Positions 11,173-23,444 of a stretch of 52,484 nt of DNA are shown here, piece after piece. The stretch spans positions 3,724,048-3,776,531 of the forward strand of contig NC_090610.1 in assembly GCF_004359215.1 (NCBI RefSeq), in the 5' to 3' direction. A model generated the notes under the pieces. It was not told where the DNA came from. It was given only the letters and a program-made list of their open reading frames with translations, and did no database searches. Numbering within the stretch: the stretch's first letter is position 1; the number at the start of each line of letters is the position of its first letter. Source of the DNA: Bremia lactucae (Eukaryota; Oomycota; Peronosporomycetes; Peronosporales; Peronosporaceae). The position numbers were made by a program, and so were the translations under genes.

Positions 11173-11693
11173 TGTAGGCGGGCACGTCGTAATGCGGCCA
11201 CGCTCTACTTAAGCACACACCCTAGCACAGCGAGGAAGCGGTTAAACCTGCTTCTCTTNNNNNNNNNNNNNNNNNNNNNNNNNNNNNNNNNNNNNNNNNN
11301 NNNNNNNNNNNNNNNNNNNNNNNNNNNNNNNNNNNNNNNNNNNNNNNNNNNNNNNNNNTTTCAGACTGATTTATATTTAATCGTATTCATATAAATCCTA
11401 TTTTTACCAATTAAAATGTCATCTCTATAGATAACACTTAATATGTATTGCGAGCGTATCTTTCTAGATACCTCGCGTAACGGATGTCGCTAGCCGTCAT
11501 CACGGATGACGCTGGGCGTCAAACCTCCTAATGTGAATGCACCCATGTGCATCACATCCACAAGGGTTGGTCACAAATGTGCACACCCGAGTGTTGGGTC
11601 TAATTACTATTATTTAGTAATTGACCATCCTCTTAAGTACCAAATGTACTTAATGGGGACTGTGTAACATTAGGGCAACTCTAGCCCGTTACA
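11173..11693. repeat. solo LTR (family TGTAGGCGGG...CCCGTTACA) with assembly gap
   Basis: Starts TGTAGGCGGG and ends AGCCCGTTACA, bounded by a near-perfect 5-bp duplication and interrupting the hAT transposase. No internal element sequence is present, so it is a solo LTR. A close copy starts at 51991; by comparison with it the gap replaces about 111 bp. Confidence 0.8.
11259..11358. other. assembly gap (100 N)
   Basis: Exactly 100 N, probably a placeholder length. The homologous LTR has 111 bp at the equivalent place (52077-52187). Confidence 0.98.
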
Positions 11694-13111
11694 TTGACCC
11701 CATTCATTTTTTCTAGAAATGGCCACCCTTTTGAAAGTGGGGATTGAAGAAAAGGCTGACGAAATAAATTATATTAGCAAATTCTTTGACTCGCCTTCCA
11801 ATTGCAGCAAGTAAGAGCTCCTTAAATCCAATAATCCCCACATCCATTGTGGATGTGGATAATTTCTTTCAAAACATCCGATAGACTACAACTTCGAGCT
11901 TCAAGGCCAATAACATCAATGACTGGCTTAAGAACTCTGATGAGGCTGTCATTATTTTTAAAAAGATAACGATTCATAGTGGCATTTTATGTTTCTGCAT
12001 TATTCATTGAAGGATATTCGATAATGCTGCTTTGCTCTAAACAATATCAAAATCCTTCTTCAAATATTAACACACTAGGCATACCTGGGAAAGAGACTAC
12101 CATCGAGTTTCGCAAAAGGTGCTCAGGAAGCGGGTGATGCCTTCCGCCTTCTGCCATCTCTGCAGCGTATTTTTCCATATATGGGACGACTTGAAGAAAT
12201 TAATAAACTTTTGGTTTACTCGACAAACTGGAATAACAGCTGCAAATCCTGCTATATCTTTCGCAAGGAGATTGAAGGCATGCAAACAGCAGCGAATAGG
12301 TTTGATATTGGGAACTTGTCCTGTAGAACATTACGCATCTTTATTATTGCACGAGGTTTGACGGATACACATGCGATTGCTGATTGCATCTGACCGCCGT
12401 TTCTCAGAACTGCCAACACCAGTTGTTCCTTTAAGACCAAGGCTGTATGGCGGTGACCAGAGAGGTCTGCAATCTTTAATTATGCTCTTCCTCTTCCTCT
12501 TCCTCCTCTATCAATAGCATGAATGCATAGACAAAATTTCCGGATACGTCCGTCCATCCATCCAGACAAAAATGAAATTTTTCGTTAGTCGGAAGGAATG
12601 CCAGCTTATACTGAAGGTGCTTTGAAAGCATCTCCGTCAGAAGACAATTGCGTAGCATTTCACTGCTCGGCGGGCGGTAGCCTGGAAAGTGTTTTGATAA
12701 GCTTATTTACGTAGATGTTGTCGGCAAAACGAAACGGAATATTGCTATAGATAATTGCTTGGAGGAAAACCGAATGTAACTCCTCAGCTTTTGCCGGGGA
12801 CAGTGGCTTGACAACCCAGCTGACAACACTCTGTTGTTTACGACGATGTTGTGCAATGGCATCTTCCGTTGTTGAACTGGACACGCGACTCGCAGAAGAC
12901 AAGCCAACATCTGAAGTGCTTTCCCAAATAGTATCTCTCTCATCAGAATCTACCACATCCGAGTGGCAGCGGCGTTTTCGTTGGATGGCGGTGGTGGTTT
13001 CCTTAGCTACTTCCTGCAGGTAAAAGCTTTTGTCTGCAATAGGGCAGTTCTCGCAACGTAAACCGTGCTGATTGAGCTTCTCTAGATTCCCTCTACCGTT
13101 TAGATAATATA

Positions 13112-13163
13112 TTAATTAACAACCTTTAAGTGTTAATTTCATGTAACGATACACCCCGTTACA
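13112..13163. repeat. gypsy LTR terminal fragment
   Basis: 52 bp identical to the right end of the LTR at 771-822, ending CCCCGTTACA, with no other LTR sequence beside it. It lies within the hAT 5' region. Confidence 0.8.
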
Positions 13164-13385
13164 CCTTGGGTGGGGGGGAGGGGCAGCAAAGCCATTTGAA
13201 GGAGGTGGGAGGGGACGTTGCAGGTGGGAGCAATGAGCGGATGGGGAGGAGAATGAAGGCAGGCTTTGTTGATGTTTTGTGCCCCCAACTATATTTGGAA
13301 AGGGGCATGCCTATATTTTGTGCCCCTTTAAAAAGGGCACGAAATATGGCAAGGGGCATGCCCGTGCCTTCATGCCCCGTATTCT

Positions 13386-13767
13386 AGTCTAGATGTCTCC
13401 ACCAAAAAGATTCAACTAAGTAGGAAAGATTAAAGTTTTGTCTATCATAGTTTTAACATCGAAACTTAATTTGCAAACCGTTCTCGATCCTGCATTACTT
13501 GGAACTCGCTTATTCAAAATAATCTTGCAATTTTATCGATATGAGCATAGTAAACTCCAAGCGAAAATTGTCATACAAGCACGACCCAACGAGATTCCAT
13601 GCGTGGTCGATCACCTGTAAACAACTCGTTCGTTAAAAATGGAAATGTGCACATCATTCTAAGATTGCTGCAACAAAGACCCGCAAGTCATACTTCAAGA
13701 TGCAAAAGTTGTGGATTGGTGGAAAATCAAATCATAGCACTCAATCGACACAAACTGTCGTGAGAGA
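13386..13767. other. spacer between hAT and TGS1, no gene seen
   Basis: No reading frame with recognisable protein content. Probably holds the TGS1 promoter. Confidence 0.4.
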
Positions 13768-15178
13768 ATGGCGCTGATCACGGTGGTTTATCTCCAAAGT
13801 CGCAACACGCACGAGGTAGAGTCAATATTAAGCGTAATTAGCGGGAACCGGTCGACATGCTGATTGACTGTGTATTTACTATTGGGTGCATGATTGATGC
13901 TTTAAAAGAAAAAAGATACGACGAAGAAGCGTCGACGGCTAGCGAGTGGTGACATTGTGAAGAATGACGATGAAAGTGCATGTGCGGATCTTTATAAGGC
14001 TGCATACGATCAATTGGAGCAGGAAATGAAAGATGCAGGGCTGGAAGGAAGTTTGCCCATGAGTTTTGGAGGCGGATCGAAGTTCCTGACGTCGAGACAG
14101 CGCAAGATGCGCAATGACAATCAAGACGAAGACATTAACAAAGCAGAAGAAAAGCAAGCGGTTGAGATCGAGATACGAAGTCCGGACAGAGCAGTTGTTG
14201 ACAAGATTCGAGTAATTTATAATTCGGATGGAGAAGAGGCATCGCGTATTATCGAACAAGTTGAGGCGATAGAACCGATTGAACCAGAGGTTGAGCGTAT
14301 TTGTGAGGCCAAACATGCGAATTCAAGGAAAAAGACGAAAAAGAAGAAGAAAAAGATAAAATACCCAGGTATGTTGAAAGCTTGTAACATAACGGTTTGA
14401 TGCCTGCTAGTAAAGCTGTTTGAATCATTTCTGTGGCAGTTTCAAACGACGTTGTCAAGTTTTACGTTCAAAGAACTATTCTTTTCGAAAAGTTTGAAGA
14501 AGGCATTCAGCTTGACCATGAAAGCTGGTATTCAGTGCGTGATTCGTTTTTACATATTAAAATGGCCGCGTTGCTGACCTTTACTGACGTCAGGTAACCC
14601 CTCAAGTAATTGCAGAGCACATTGCAACGCGCCTTGCTTGCGACGTCGTGATCGATCCATTTTCAGGTTGCGGTGGAAACGTGATTCAACTAGCAATGAC
14701 GTGCAAACAGGTCATTGCGATTGACATTGATCCCGAAAAAATTCGTATGGCCCAACACAACGCTGCCATCTATGGAGTTGCTCACAAAATTGAATTTATT
14801 GTTGGCAATTCCATCGATATCATCCCACAGCTCAAGGCCGACGCCATATTTTTGTCTCCCCCTTGGGGCGGAGTGAAGTACAATCGGAAGCAATTTAATC
14901 TAAAAGACATGGTTGTGGAAGGAATATCTGGCCTCGATCTATTTGCAAAAGCTCGACTCGTAACGAAAAATATTGCCTATTATCTCACAAGAGGTACACC
15001 AATACAAGACCTTGAGGAGCTAACACCAGGCGAGCCAGTGGAATGCGAGAGCATTTTTCTCAATCAACAACTAAAGGTGAAGACTTTCTACTACGGTGAC
15101 TTGGTCCAGTTGGAAAAGTCGATTGAAGAGGCTGCCTTATCAACTAGCGACACAGCAGACATAGTCGTTGAAGGATAG
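13768..15178 (+). CDS. TGS1: trimethylguanosine synthase (cap hypermethylase)
   Basis: Model: 13768-13815, 13909-14368, 14440-14534, 14594-15178; 395 codons, introns 93, 71 and 59 bp, in frame. The methyltransferase domain fills the C-terminal half: FEEGIQLDHESWYSVTPQVI, DPFSGCGGNVIQLA (SAM-binding motif I), VIAIDIDPEKIRMAQHNA, and the catalytic-motif signature SPPWGGVKY characteristic of TGS1. The N-terminal part is acidic and lysine-rich, ending in a KKTKKKKKKIK stretch. Family role: converts the m7G cap of snRNA and snoRNA to m2,2,7G in the nucleus or Cajal body. The last three exons are secure. The first exon (ATG at 13768) is inferred because it splices in frame past an in-frame stop just upstream of 13909; the true start could differ. 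It converges on PEX4 with 62 bp between stops. Confidence 0.88.
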
Positions 15179-15240
15179 TAGGTCAGTCTTCTTTATTAAA
15201 TTTTGCAGAAATTAAAAGCTCATTAGCTATGTGTGTACCT

Positions 15241-15908
15241 TTAAAGTGGGTCTTTCGGAAGTTCCAATAGTCCATACTCTTTCTTGTACATTTCAGCCAT
15301 AGAATTATATGCCAACATGTCTCCCGCACGAATCATATTTCCTGCATGCATTTTAGCTAATTAAGCATCGTATCTATCACAACACGTTCAGCCAACTCAC
15401 CTGCGTCACAGTTAAGGGGTGAATCCGCCGCAGGGTCCGACAACAGTGAGATCACAGCTAAGCACGCAGCCTAATCCAAAATTGCGTGTCAAAATGTGTC
15501 GAAGAACAAAAACGCGAGAAATACTTGCCCTTAAGGTCCACGCTGGAGACCATTCGCGTTTTAGAATGTCCAGACAGATGCTGCCATCCTAAAGCAATCC
15601 GCACGAAACAATTAGTAATGATCATTCCTTACCATCAATTTTCGCGTTTCTTATTGTACCTTAAAATGCACATTGGGATGAAAGATCTTGGTAATAAACT
15701 TCATCTTGGGCGGCTCCATTGGATAAAGGGAAGTCGTCTGAATAGCCAGTTCAAAGCAGCGATCCTGGAAGGGGGTGTCTAAAGGACCACGAATAAAGGC
15801 CTTCCAGCGCATGATGGTATCCTCTTCTGGGTAAAGCACCATGTCCTCCTCTGGATTCTTTCTTAGCTCCTGCAGCTCCTTGCGGAGGCGCTTGACGTTC
15901 GTATTCAT
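15241..15908 (-). CDS. PEX4: ubiquitin-conjugating enzyme E2, PEX4-like
   Basis: Exons on the minus strand: 15908-15660, 15588-15529, 15470-15401, 15341-15241; 159 codons, introns 71, 58 and 59 bp, frame closed. E2 signatures: YPMEPPKMKFITKIFHPNV (HPN motif at residues about 77-79) followed by the catalytic Cys in GSICLDILKREWSPAW (about residue 88). The tail SDPAADSPLNCDAGNMIRAG fits PEX4, the peroxisomal E2, more than other E2s. Family role: monoubiquitinates the PTS1 receptor PEX5 at the peroxisome membrane so it can be recycled. The second intron has a GC-AG boundary (AGG|GCAAGT). The start is the first ATG after an in-frame TGA. Another E2 class cannot be fully excluded without alignment. 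Confidence 0.85.
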
Positions 15909-16479
15909 ATTTAAGTATTTTAAAGAATTGGGCACAATTATAATATAGGATCAGGTAGACAACGAAGCCTAGAATCAAAGTCGGCGAAGGCAGATGATAC
16001 AGTTAGTAATTAGAGCGAAGAAGCCCGAATTCGACCGGTGTGTATGTATCGATATTTTTATGCGTAGTATATCCACACCCGCTTTCTCTAGTTGCACAAC
16101 TCTATTCTAATTTGCAGTGCCAGTCCCTTTGGAGGTAGACAGGTCCTTGTCAGAAAAGCTCAGCAACAACAAGGCGGTTCATTTGTTGTGTGTAAACATG
16201 ATATTTCTCAATTGCAAACACTCTAATTGAAGGCTTTAATTAAATCGTTGCATGGAATTAATTGTTTAGTCACTAATTGACAATGATTAAATAAAAATAC
16301 GCATGGAGCTTAAAAAAAAAGAGGGTACTTCATGCGCTAGCCACAAATGCGCAGAGATAGCTTAAGATCTTTTGGCATGACAATTACACATTTGGCGTGA
16401 ATAGCACACAGGTTGATGTCCTCAAACAAGCCGACAGCTATCGACTCTACAGCATTGAACATAAACCAATTTAAGAGTG
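15909..16479. other. spacer upstream of PEX4, no gene seen
   Basis: AT-rich with stops in all frames; presumably the PEX4 promoter and general spacer. Confidence 0.4.
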
Positions 16480-16768
16480 ATTGCCCGTACAAAATCAATT
16501 GCCCTTAAGTCAGTCAGACCTAAAGTCTCCCGGAAGCAGCTTGCTACCAAGGCTGCACGCAAGTTCGCGCCTTTTGCTGGCGACATCAAAAAACCGCATC
16601 CTTGCCGCCCTCGTTCGGCCGCGATACGTGAGATCCGCAAATATTAGACGTCGACAGTCTAATTCGCAAGTTGTCGTTCCAGCGTTTGGTGCGCGAAGTC
16701 GCACAGACAAGCCGGACCTGCGCTTTCAGACCATGTCTAATCTTGCCCCACATAATCCTCTGAGGCTT
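16480..16768 (+). pseudogene. histone H3 pseudogene
   Basis: Nucleotide similarity to the intact H3 gene at 20359 is clear over about 290 bp (shared [10 protein letters not shown] and REIRKY segments, then CGCAAG and CCAGCGTTTGGTGCGCGAA blocks). The start codon is ATT, the frame shifts after REIRKY with stops, and similarity ends near codon 100. Its 3' edge is followed at 16804 by an inverted scrap of the H3 upstream region. It may be a rearranged tandem copy; I see no poly-A tail to argue for retroposition. Confidence 0.8.
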
Positions 16769-16803
16769 CCTACAGGAGAGAGAAAATCGTCGCTGGTGGC
16801 GGA

Positions 16804-16837
16804 GGTGGTGTTCAAGTAGGTGGGGGTGACGCCTTTC
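16804..16837. repeat. inverted copy of an H3 upstream segment
   Basis: 34 bp matching the reverse complement of 20187-20220 with about three mismatches, placed just beyond the H3 pseudogene. Confidence 0.7.
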
Positions 16838-17447
16838 AATGGGATAGCCAGACGCTAAGGTTCTGCGTCCAGCAGACGCCTCGGCCACACTTCGCAATCG
16901 ACGTGGTCAGTAGCAAAGTCTCCGATACGTTCAGTGTACGGCTGCATAAAATCGGTGGAACTTCAATTTTCTTAGTAGACTAATTTTGCTCCGTGATGCT
17001 TCGCAGCTTTGAGGCCCGTTACGATGATCAGCTTCTCGGGGCAACCGAATCAATACCGAAATAAAGTTTTTTTATGCCGTCTCCCACGAATACCCAACTT
17101 TAACAGCTTAATTTAAATACCTAAATGTATTGCATTTGAGCAATAGTAAAATAGCTGAAGGCGTCGAGTCGGACTTGATTAAAAAAAGGAAGTGTTACTG
17201 TTACGCTATACCACTCATTTTCTTATATGTTCACCTTACTAGAGGCGTTAACCGCAACACGATCGAACATCATAATACATGGAGGTGTTGTAATTCGTTT
17301 TTTCTTAAGTTCATTGATCAATTTAAAACTGTCGATCAGACATTTAAAAATTACGAGCTGAATGATTGGGCTTCTTGTCGTCGTGAAAAATATTTGAATC
17401 TTCTGTGCTTTCTTCTATAATAGTGTGTCCACACAAAACAGCTCCTG
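16838..17447. other. spacer upstream of ATXN10, no gene seen
   Basis: One plus-strand frame of 96 codons (17130-17420) has no recognisable content and an AT-rich, random-looking composition. The ATXN10 promoter probably lies here. Confidence 0.4.
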
Positions 17448-19491
17448 ATGGACTTCGAAGCTCTAGCAACAGGATGCCGCAGTTCCGCCTTCCGGTACGA
17501 GACTCTGGTCAAATAAGGGTGTACTCATACAGTTTCAAATAATCATCTTTAAGCACTCGACTGATCGCTTTTTCGATTTTTCTATGTAACGCTGCAAACA
17601 TTTAGAGAAACGCTTAATGCTTTACATGTCTGGACACAGGCTGCGGATACTATAACTACAATCATAAAGCAGTTGCAGGAACAGATCAAGTCAGTCGCAT
17701 CTGCGAAAAATGCCGACGCTTACGATCATACTATCGATACGACAGATGAGAGCGAAAGTGGCCTAGGCTACACTCTTCGGGTGGATGGCAAGAATATAAC
17801 CGCTGAGACGATCCAAAGCGATTTCTCGCCGCCCAGGCTTGAAATACTAGATGTTGGTCAATCTTCAGCTCAAATTGAGGCTTTGACAATGGTCTTTCGA
17901 TTTTTACGCAATGCCTGTGTAGCTTGCACGAGCAATCAAACTATGTGCTTGGATGCTGGACTTATAAAGCTGGTGTGAAGGAAGACTTTATTTTTTTATT
18001 TGATATATAATGTTGAAATTTTGGATCTTTAAAATAATTATTTGATGTTTGACGCTCGTTAGGCGCACCAAACTACAATGCATTGCTGTGCCTGGATTGA
18101 TGTTGAGGACGAGCAGCTGATAGCGTAAGTTCCGCACAAGAAAGAATTTCTGGATGCTGTGCTAATACTGGTTTTGTAATCATGCTAAATTGCAGGCAAT
18201 TTGTGTTATTAGCTCAAGTTGCACTCCAATTTAGCGTCAATGCAGTTACGAGTAACTTTAAGTGCCAGGCGGCCGCATGGAAGCTGTACTTTTTTGACGA
18301 CTTTCAAGTGCGTGGCTGGGTTGGTAACGTTTGCCACTTGTATATTTGCTAATAATTTTTTTAAAGAAAATTTTAGTTGAGTGCCATCAATATCGAAAAG
18401 TGATTGCTTATGCCGTAGCGTTGCTGCTAAATTGCGTTAACTCTAGCGAAAGGGATTATATCGACACTGAAAAAGTTAATACTCGTCGTGATGACATGGT
18501 AGAAACAGCATGGACATTAGGAGGACCCAAGTAGTTTTACTAACACTATTTCTTTTTGGTGTGCTTGCAGGTATGTGCTCGGAGTTTGGTGATCACGCTA
18601 CTTCACCGTTGTATGTCAAAATCTTCTAATTCGTCCGAGTCTGCTGCATCGCTATTACACAGTTTCGATATTGATGACCAGGATCCAGCTTTTGAGTGGA
18701 TTTATATGCTGTTTGCGCTGCATTTCCGCGATGGTCGTGTCAATGACCTTTACGTTGCTGTCAGTGCGCACATACTTAGTACTCTTTGGTCCAGGGTGAC
18801 TCCGGAACAGCTTATATTGTTACGAATGTTCAGTTTGTGGGTTACTTCAACACTAAAATTGAACGCGACGACAAATATGCATGATGGTGATTTCTGGCAT
18901 CCGCTTCGTCAGAATACATATGAGTTTGTGAAAACAACTTGGCTGTACATTGTTAGTGAAGGGGATGAAGATAGACCAAATGAAGCTGATGAAATGAGAA
19001 AAAAGGTGTGGATTAAGCTGGAATATGAAGCAAAATTGATGCTGCTCGATGTTCTTGGAGATTTGACAGTTGACCGGACCATTATCGACGCAAAAAGTGG
19101 CGCAGAATTACTGCAGTCTTTGCTACTAGAGCTCGAGCGTGTCTGGAAGCTTGAACGTCAGAGCCCCTTGATCAAGAACATTCGTCGTGATAATTCGACC
19201 TTGCCAATGCCGCTTGATCAGGAGCCGATTGGGTATCGATCTGGGCTGATTCGTGTTATTGGCAATTTTAGTTTTCGCCACGTTTGCAATCAAGATCTTG
19301 TCCGCGAGGGAGGATTTCTACCTCTGTTTCTTAATCATTGCAATATCGATGAAAGGAATCCTATGATCCGAGAATGGTCCTTGGTCGCCCTACGAAACCT
19401 GTGCGAAGGTAATGAAGCTAATCAACAGTATATTGAAGTTCTGCGTCCACAAAATATGGACACAGTCTTAAGTTCTGCTTCGCAAAAGTAA
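17448..19491 (+). CDS. ATXN10: ataxin-10 homologue
   Basis: Model: 17448-17494, 17606-17972, 18063-18124, 18196-18323, 18377-18498, 18571-19491; 548 codons, introns 111, 90, 71, 53 and 72 bp, frame closed. The C-terminal Atx10 homology domain is clear: LIRVIGNFSFRHVCNQDLVR, GGFLPLFLNHCNIDERNPMI and REWSLVALRNLCEGN at residues about 460-525. The rest is helical and fits an armadillo-like repeat protein (HVWTQAADTITTIIKQLQEQ). Family knowledge: ataxin-10 is a cytosolic armadillo-type protein linked to cytokinesis and cell survival; its role in protists is not established. The fifth intron could instead use a donor at 18534 with a later acceptor; I prefer the one ending CTTGCAG at 18570. Confidence 0.83.
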
Positions 19492-20769
<1,278 letters not shown>

Positions 20770-21045
20770 GCTCCTTTTGTGAATCCAATTTAATTATGGT
20801 TCGCCTAAGAAAACTGCTAACATACATTGTGATCTTTTAAAAAAAATAATGCATTGACGTAACTATTCTACGAATCTTAATTATTGCCACAAGTTTGACT
20901 ATTGTTGATTGTGTGAGAATTTAGTCTTGCTGAAGAAATGTCATTAATCCCAACACGATAATATTTCTTAATATTTATTCAATTCAAATATTTTTTCTTA
21001 AAGCATGCGAATTAATCTAACTTTAAGCAAAGTATCGACACATTA

Positions 21046-21555
21046 ATGCTGCAAGAATTAGGCTTCTGGTGCTCCAAGGACGAGGATTTCTATCGTGATT
21101 CGTTAAGCACTGATCGTCCGAACCCACTTCGCCTTGTTGACAATCTTTGGTTCGCTAATATCGATGCCGGCCAGCTAAGGATTATCAAGCTGTACCTTAC
21201 TCAAGCTCATGTAGAGAGCTACGAGCTGGCCTACAGCTTCTGTCGTTTTAATTGCCAATTGGCATTGGATCAGCCGAGTGTCATGGGTGCATGTACAATG
21301 ACCGACGGAGTTTACTGCTGGCCTGAAGGATACTGGCATTATATTAATCACCACCACGTGAAGCCACCGCATGACTTCTTAAGCCACGTCATGCAAAGAT
21401 TCTCCGCGATGGCCGACGTGACGAGAAAAGCAAGACGAGAAATGAAGTTGCTATTATGGGACGATGAAGAACATAAAGCCATTGAGATGCCACAAGCCAT
21501 GCAAGACTGGATCACGAGCTACACGACCATAAAGATGGTAACAGAGGATAGCTAA
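21046..21555 (+). CDS. conserved-looking protein of unknown function, 169 aa
   Basis: A single-exon frame starting at the first ATG, ending TAG. Amino-acid use is protein-like, with Trp, Cys and His-rich segments: FCRFNCQLALDQ, GACTMTDGVYCWPEGYWHYI and HHHVKPPHDFLSHV, and a basic C-terminal helix (TRKARREMKLLLW). The DGVYCWPEGYWHYI...VKPP pattern resembles small uncharacterised proteins I have seen in bacteria and protists, but I cannot name a family. No signal peptide or membrane segment. Located between H3 and the convergent RPL4. Confidence 0.7.
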   Translation: MLQELGFWCSKDEDFYRDSLSTDRPNPLRLVDNLWFANIDAGQLRIIKLYLTQAHVESYELAYSFCRFNCQLALDQPSVMGACTMTDGVYCWPEGYWHYINHHHVKPPHDFLSHVMQRFSAMADVTRKARREMKLLLWDDEEHKAIEMPQAMQDWITSYTTIKMVTEDS

Positions 21556-21801
21556 GTGCACTAACATGTTCCATTAGATCAAAAGCGATATGAACGTAGC
21601 GCTCCAGCCGTGACGTCCCGCAAGTAGAACAAGCAGGCCTTTGTCACGAGCACGTCCGAATAAATGATAACTAATAAGTCTTAGGATCTCACACAATTAA
21701 TTTGCCACTTTCAACGACTTTTCATTGCTCTTTCATGTAAATGACTTGTTCACTACTAAACTGTAATGTCCTAAGCACTACAGCGAGCTCCTAGAAAGCA
21801 A

Positions 21802-22965
21802 TTAATCAGCAGAATTCTTTGCAAACAAAGCACGCGACTGCGCCTTGCGCTTAGGATCCGTCTTGCACGTGTTTTTACGTTTCTTGCTCGAAACAGCCGC
21901 CTTCTTTTCAGCGCGAAGCGCTTCAGCACGAAGCTCCGCACGACGAGCGACCAACGTGTACGGATTTAGCTTCACCATGGCCCCCAAGTTCTTCAGAGGA
22001 TTCTTTTTCTGGAAGCGACGGTGCTTCTGGTACTTGCCAGCACGCACAACCGATTGAATCTCATCGGAATTGATAAGACGTCCAAGATTGGCATTGTTCA
22101 TTAGGTGGCGTGGAAGCTGGTAGTCGGCTTTAAATTCCGACTTTTTCGAGTAAGTGCCGTAGAGCTTGTCCAATTTCTGGAAAGCCGACTTGGTCCAGAT
22201 GATAAAACGACCCAAATGACCACCTGGGGCCAATAGAAGCAAGTTCAAACGGTCAACGTGCGCTAGCTCTACACCAGGAATATTGCGGAAGGCTTTTTCA
22301 AGACCGTTTGCGTTAGCAAAAACGATGAGGGGACCACGACGAGTAGTGTAACGACGGTTGCGAGACTTTCCGCGGCCGGTGGTGATCTTCTTCGAGTCCT
22401 TGACCTTTTCAACTTCAACGTCAGCACCGATTTTGGCCAGAATTTTCATAGCTTGAGCAGTTTTTTGCGTGGCTTCCACGCTATCGTCAAGCACCAACGG
22501 GATTTCCGGGATCTTCTCAATGCGGTGACCACGGGCCATCACAAGAGCAGGCACGGCAGACGCAGCAAGAGCGGACGCAACCGCGAAACGACGCTGGTTG
22601 ACGTTGATTTTGCGGTGCCATTTGCGCCAAATACGCGTAGGCGCAAACATACGACCGCCACGACACATGTTACCAAAAGCAGCTTGGCCAGAGCTCTGGT
22701 TTCCGCCACCTTGAATACGCGGGATACGAGAGACAGCGCGACCAGTTCCCCATGACTCAGCAGAGTGCTGGTGACCAGCTTCTCGCGAAACTCCGTAAGC
22801 TTGGCGACGGTTCTTGGCCATGTTGGTGTGGACAAAATTCACAACATCAGGACGGATAGGGGCAATAAACACGGCCGGCAGCACTAGCTGCGAGCAAACA
22901 GTCGTGGTTTCACCATCTAAGGAGAGCACAGATACAACGGGGCGGCTAGCAGCAGCAGAAGCCAT
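21802..22965 (-). CDS. RPL4: 60S ribosomal protein L4 (uL4)
   Basis: 387 codons, single exon and complete. Typical uL4/L1e features: [20 protein letters not shown] near residues 33-52, [36 protein letters not shown] with the internal loop that lines the exit tunnel, then [33 protein letters not shown], and a lysine-rich eukaryotic C-terminus ending KNSAD. It is a structural component of the large ribosomal subunit. Length agrees with other eukaryotic L4. The upstream flank (22966-23431) must hold its promoter. Confidence 0.97.
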   Translation of the reverse strand: MASAAASRPVVSVLSLDGETTTVCSQLVLPAVFIAPIRPDVVNFVHTNMAKNRRQAYGVSREAGHQHSAESWGTGRAVSRIPRIQGGGNQSSGQAAFGNMCRGGRMFAPTRIWRKWHRKINVNQRRFAVASALAASAVPALVMARGHRIEKIPEIPLVLDDSVEATQKTAQAMKILAKIGADVEVEKVKDSKKITTGRGKSRNRRYTTRRGPLIVFANANGLEKAFRNIPGVELAHVDRLNLLLLAPGGHLGRFIIWTKSAFQKLDKLYGTYSKKSEFKADYQLPRHLMNNANLGRLINSDEIQSVVRAGKYQKHRRFQKKNPLKNLGAMVKLNPYTLVARRAELRAEALRAEKKAAVSSKKRKNTCKTDPKRKAQSRALFAKNSAD

Positions 22966-23431
22966 ATTGAAAGAGGCTGAGGATGTAGGCGTACTCGTGA
23001 TACGGCGACAATTCCTTTAATGATGCAACAAGAGGACCAAAACGCAGCGCGACCAGTCGTTGGAGGTGTCCTACAAACGGGGGTCGTCACAAGTTTGCGA
23101 ATTTACGAATTTTAACCGAGGGCTATCGAAATTTACTGAGAAATGGACGTAAAAAGCTTCTGAGCAATCGGGAGATTAGTTACATAAATACATATTGTTT
23201 GGCATGAATGAAAGCAATGGTCTCTCGAAACGAATGGAGCAAAAATGTCGAGATAATGGAGGATGTTGGGCAATGTGCAAGGCAGAGGTGATGAGTGATC
23301 GTGTTAGAAAAGACATGCATTATTCTAGTTTTGGATCGTTATTTCACGCTAGCGGCTAACGACTTACAGCCTGCTAGCTTCACTAACTTCACGTGCTAGC
23401 TTAAAATATTTATTTAACTTGTCCTAAATAT
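22966..23431. other. RPL4 upstream spacer, no gene seen
   Basis: Between the RPL4 start and the first LTR of the repeat-rich block. No coding signal. Confidence 0.4.
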
Positions 23432-23444
23432 TGTAACGGGGCAC

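Larger units (their letters stand above)
10514..12956 (-). pseudogene. hAT transposase, split and frameshifted
   Basis: Fragments in order on the minus strand: N-terminal part at 12660-12956 (SVVSWVVKPLSPAKAEELHS), catalytic-region start CLDGWTDVSG near 12550, HAFNLLAKDI with FFKSSHIWK and CETRW at 12097-12285, then after the LTR insertion the dimerisation region across 10927-11151 ([12 protein letters not shown], then [19 protein letters not shown] in another frame) and an acidic tail at 10514-10760. DGW, HAFNLL.KDI and the C-terminal dimerisation pattern are typical of hAT enzymes. A stretch of eight Glu codons at 12482-12506 follows the DGW motif. Several frame changes and the LTR insertion make it non-functional. 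Confidence 0.8.
10293..13385 (-). mobile_element. hAT-family DNA transposon, decayed
   Basis: Minus-strand fragments of a hAT transposase fill the interior. The outer edges share a GC-rich inverted motif: TACAGGGCACGAA at about 10291 and, read from the right end, TACGGGGCATGAA at about 13382, each with nearby copies of GGGCATGCC. I could not define a clean 8-bp target duplication; tctagttt on the left and tctagtct on the right are the nearest candidates, offset by a few bases. The element was later hit by a gypsy-type LTR (11173-11693) and contains another LTR scrap (13112-13163). Edges are uncertain by tens of bases. Confidence 0.65.
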
